From: JABEVB01 sp049965775
GTDB lineage: Bacteria; Planctomycetota; Phycisphaerae; WQYP01
Reading direction: 5' to 3'
Length of the DNA: 14,108 nt
Assembly: GCA_049965775.1 (NCBI GenBank)
Contig: JBMFVX010000077.1
Coordinates: 1 to 14,108, forward strand
The notes beneath the pieces are model-generated. The model saw only the letters and a program-made list of their open reading frames with translations, was not told where the DNA came from and did no database searches. Of this stretch, positions 14,080 through 14,108 are shown in pieces. How positions within the stretch are numbered: the first letter of the stretch is position 1; every line of letters starts with the position of its first letter. The position numbers and the translations under genes were made by a program.

Positions 14080-14108
14080 ATACAATGGCGCCGTTTTTAG
14101 GAATCCGT

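Larger units (their letters stand above)
13760..14108. other. Repeat-rich gap at the right end
   Basis: No intact gene. It holds the hairpins, the 8-bp tandem repeat, its inverted relatives and repeat copy 2 listed separately, plus a weak AGGTG/CACCT hairpin (13864-13881). The window ends before any further gene starts. Confidence 0.5.

Overview
This 14.1 kb window looks like an ordinary chromosomal stretch from a planctomycete, probably one related to the Phycisphaerae. The pointers are a Lgt with a long insertion before its substrate-site motif, a decayed copy of the small four-helix-bundle family that is abundant in such genomes, a Tat-exported GH78-type glycosidase standing alone, several starts with weak or no Shine-Dalgarno sequence, and long structured intergenic gaps. 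The assignment rests on remembered family features and is an inference. There is no rRNA, tRNA, CRISPR array, intact transposase or prophage, and I found no convincing new multi-gene system.

Layout: a hairpin and leader (1-215) precede ileS (+, 216-3104), a nearly complete isoleucyl-tRNA synthetase whose C-terminal zinc site has lost three of four ligands. A short gap holding one copy of a dispersed repeat separates it from a convergent Tat-exported alpha-L-rhamnosidase-like enzyme (-, 3240-5699). Next is a gap of about 780 bp with an orphan promoter, hairpins and a terminator-like element, then a cysteine synthase-family gene (-, 6484-7473) preceded by a seven-codon overlapping mini-ORF. A gap of about 730 bp with a long open frame of doubtful reality follows. 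Then come two divergent membrane-protein genes: a 117-residue two-helix protein (-, 8202-8555) and a 930-residue DUF2339 polytopic protein (+, 8817-11609). After a 405 bp gap, a DUF151 bifunctional-nuclease-family gene (+, 12015-12422) runs convergently into lgt (-, 12435-13553) with 12 bp between them. Upstream of lgt lies a truncated four-helix-bundle gene remnant (-, 13592-13759). Its own upstream region holds an 8-bp tandem repeat, inverted relatives, two symmetrical hairpins and a second copy of the repeat found after ileS.

The genes do not form one pathway. Most appear to be single transcription units: housekeeping functions (isoleucyl-tRNA charging, lipoprotein maturation, cysteine synthesis), envelope proteins of unknown role and one polysaccharide-degrading enzyme. 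The points most worth following are the degraded IleS zinc site, the four-helix-bundle remnant with its structured flank, the dispersed repeat, and the unexplained 5991-6260 and 7571-8275 intervals.
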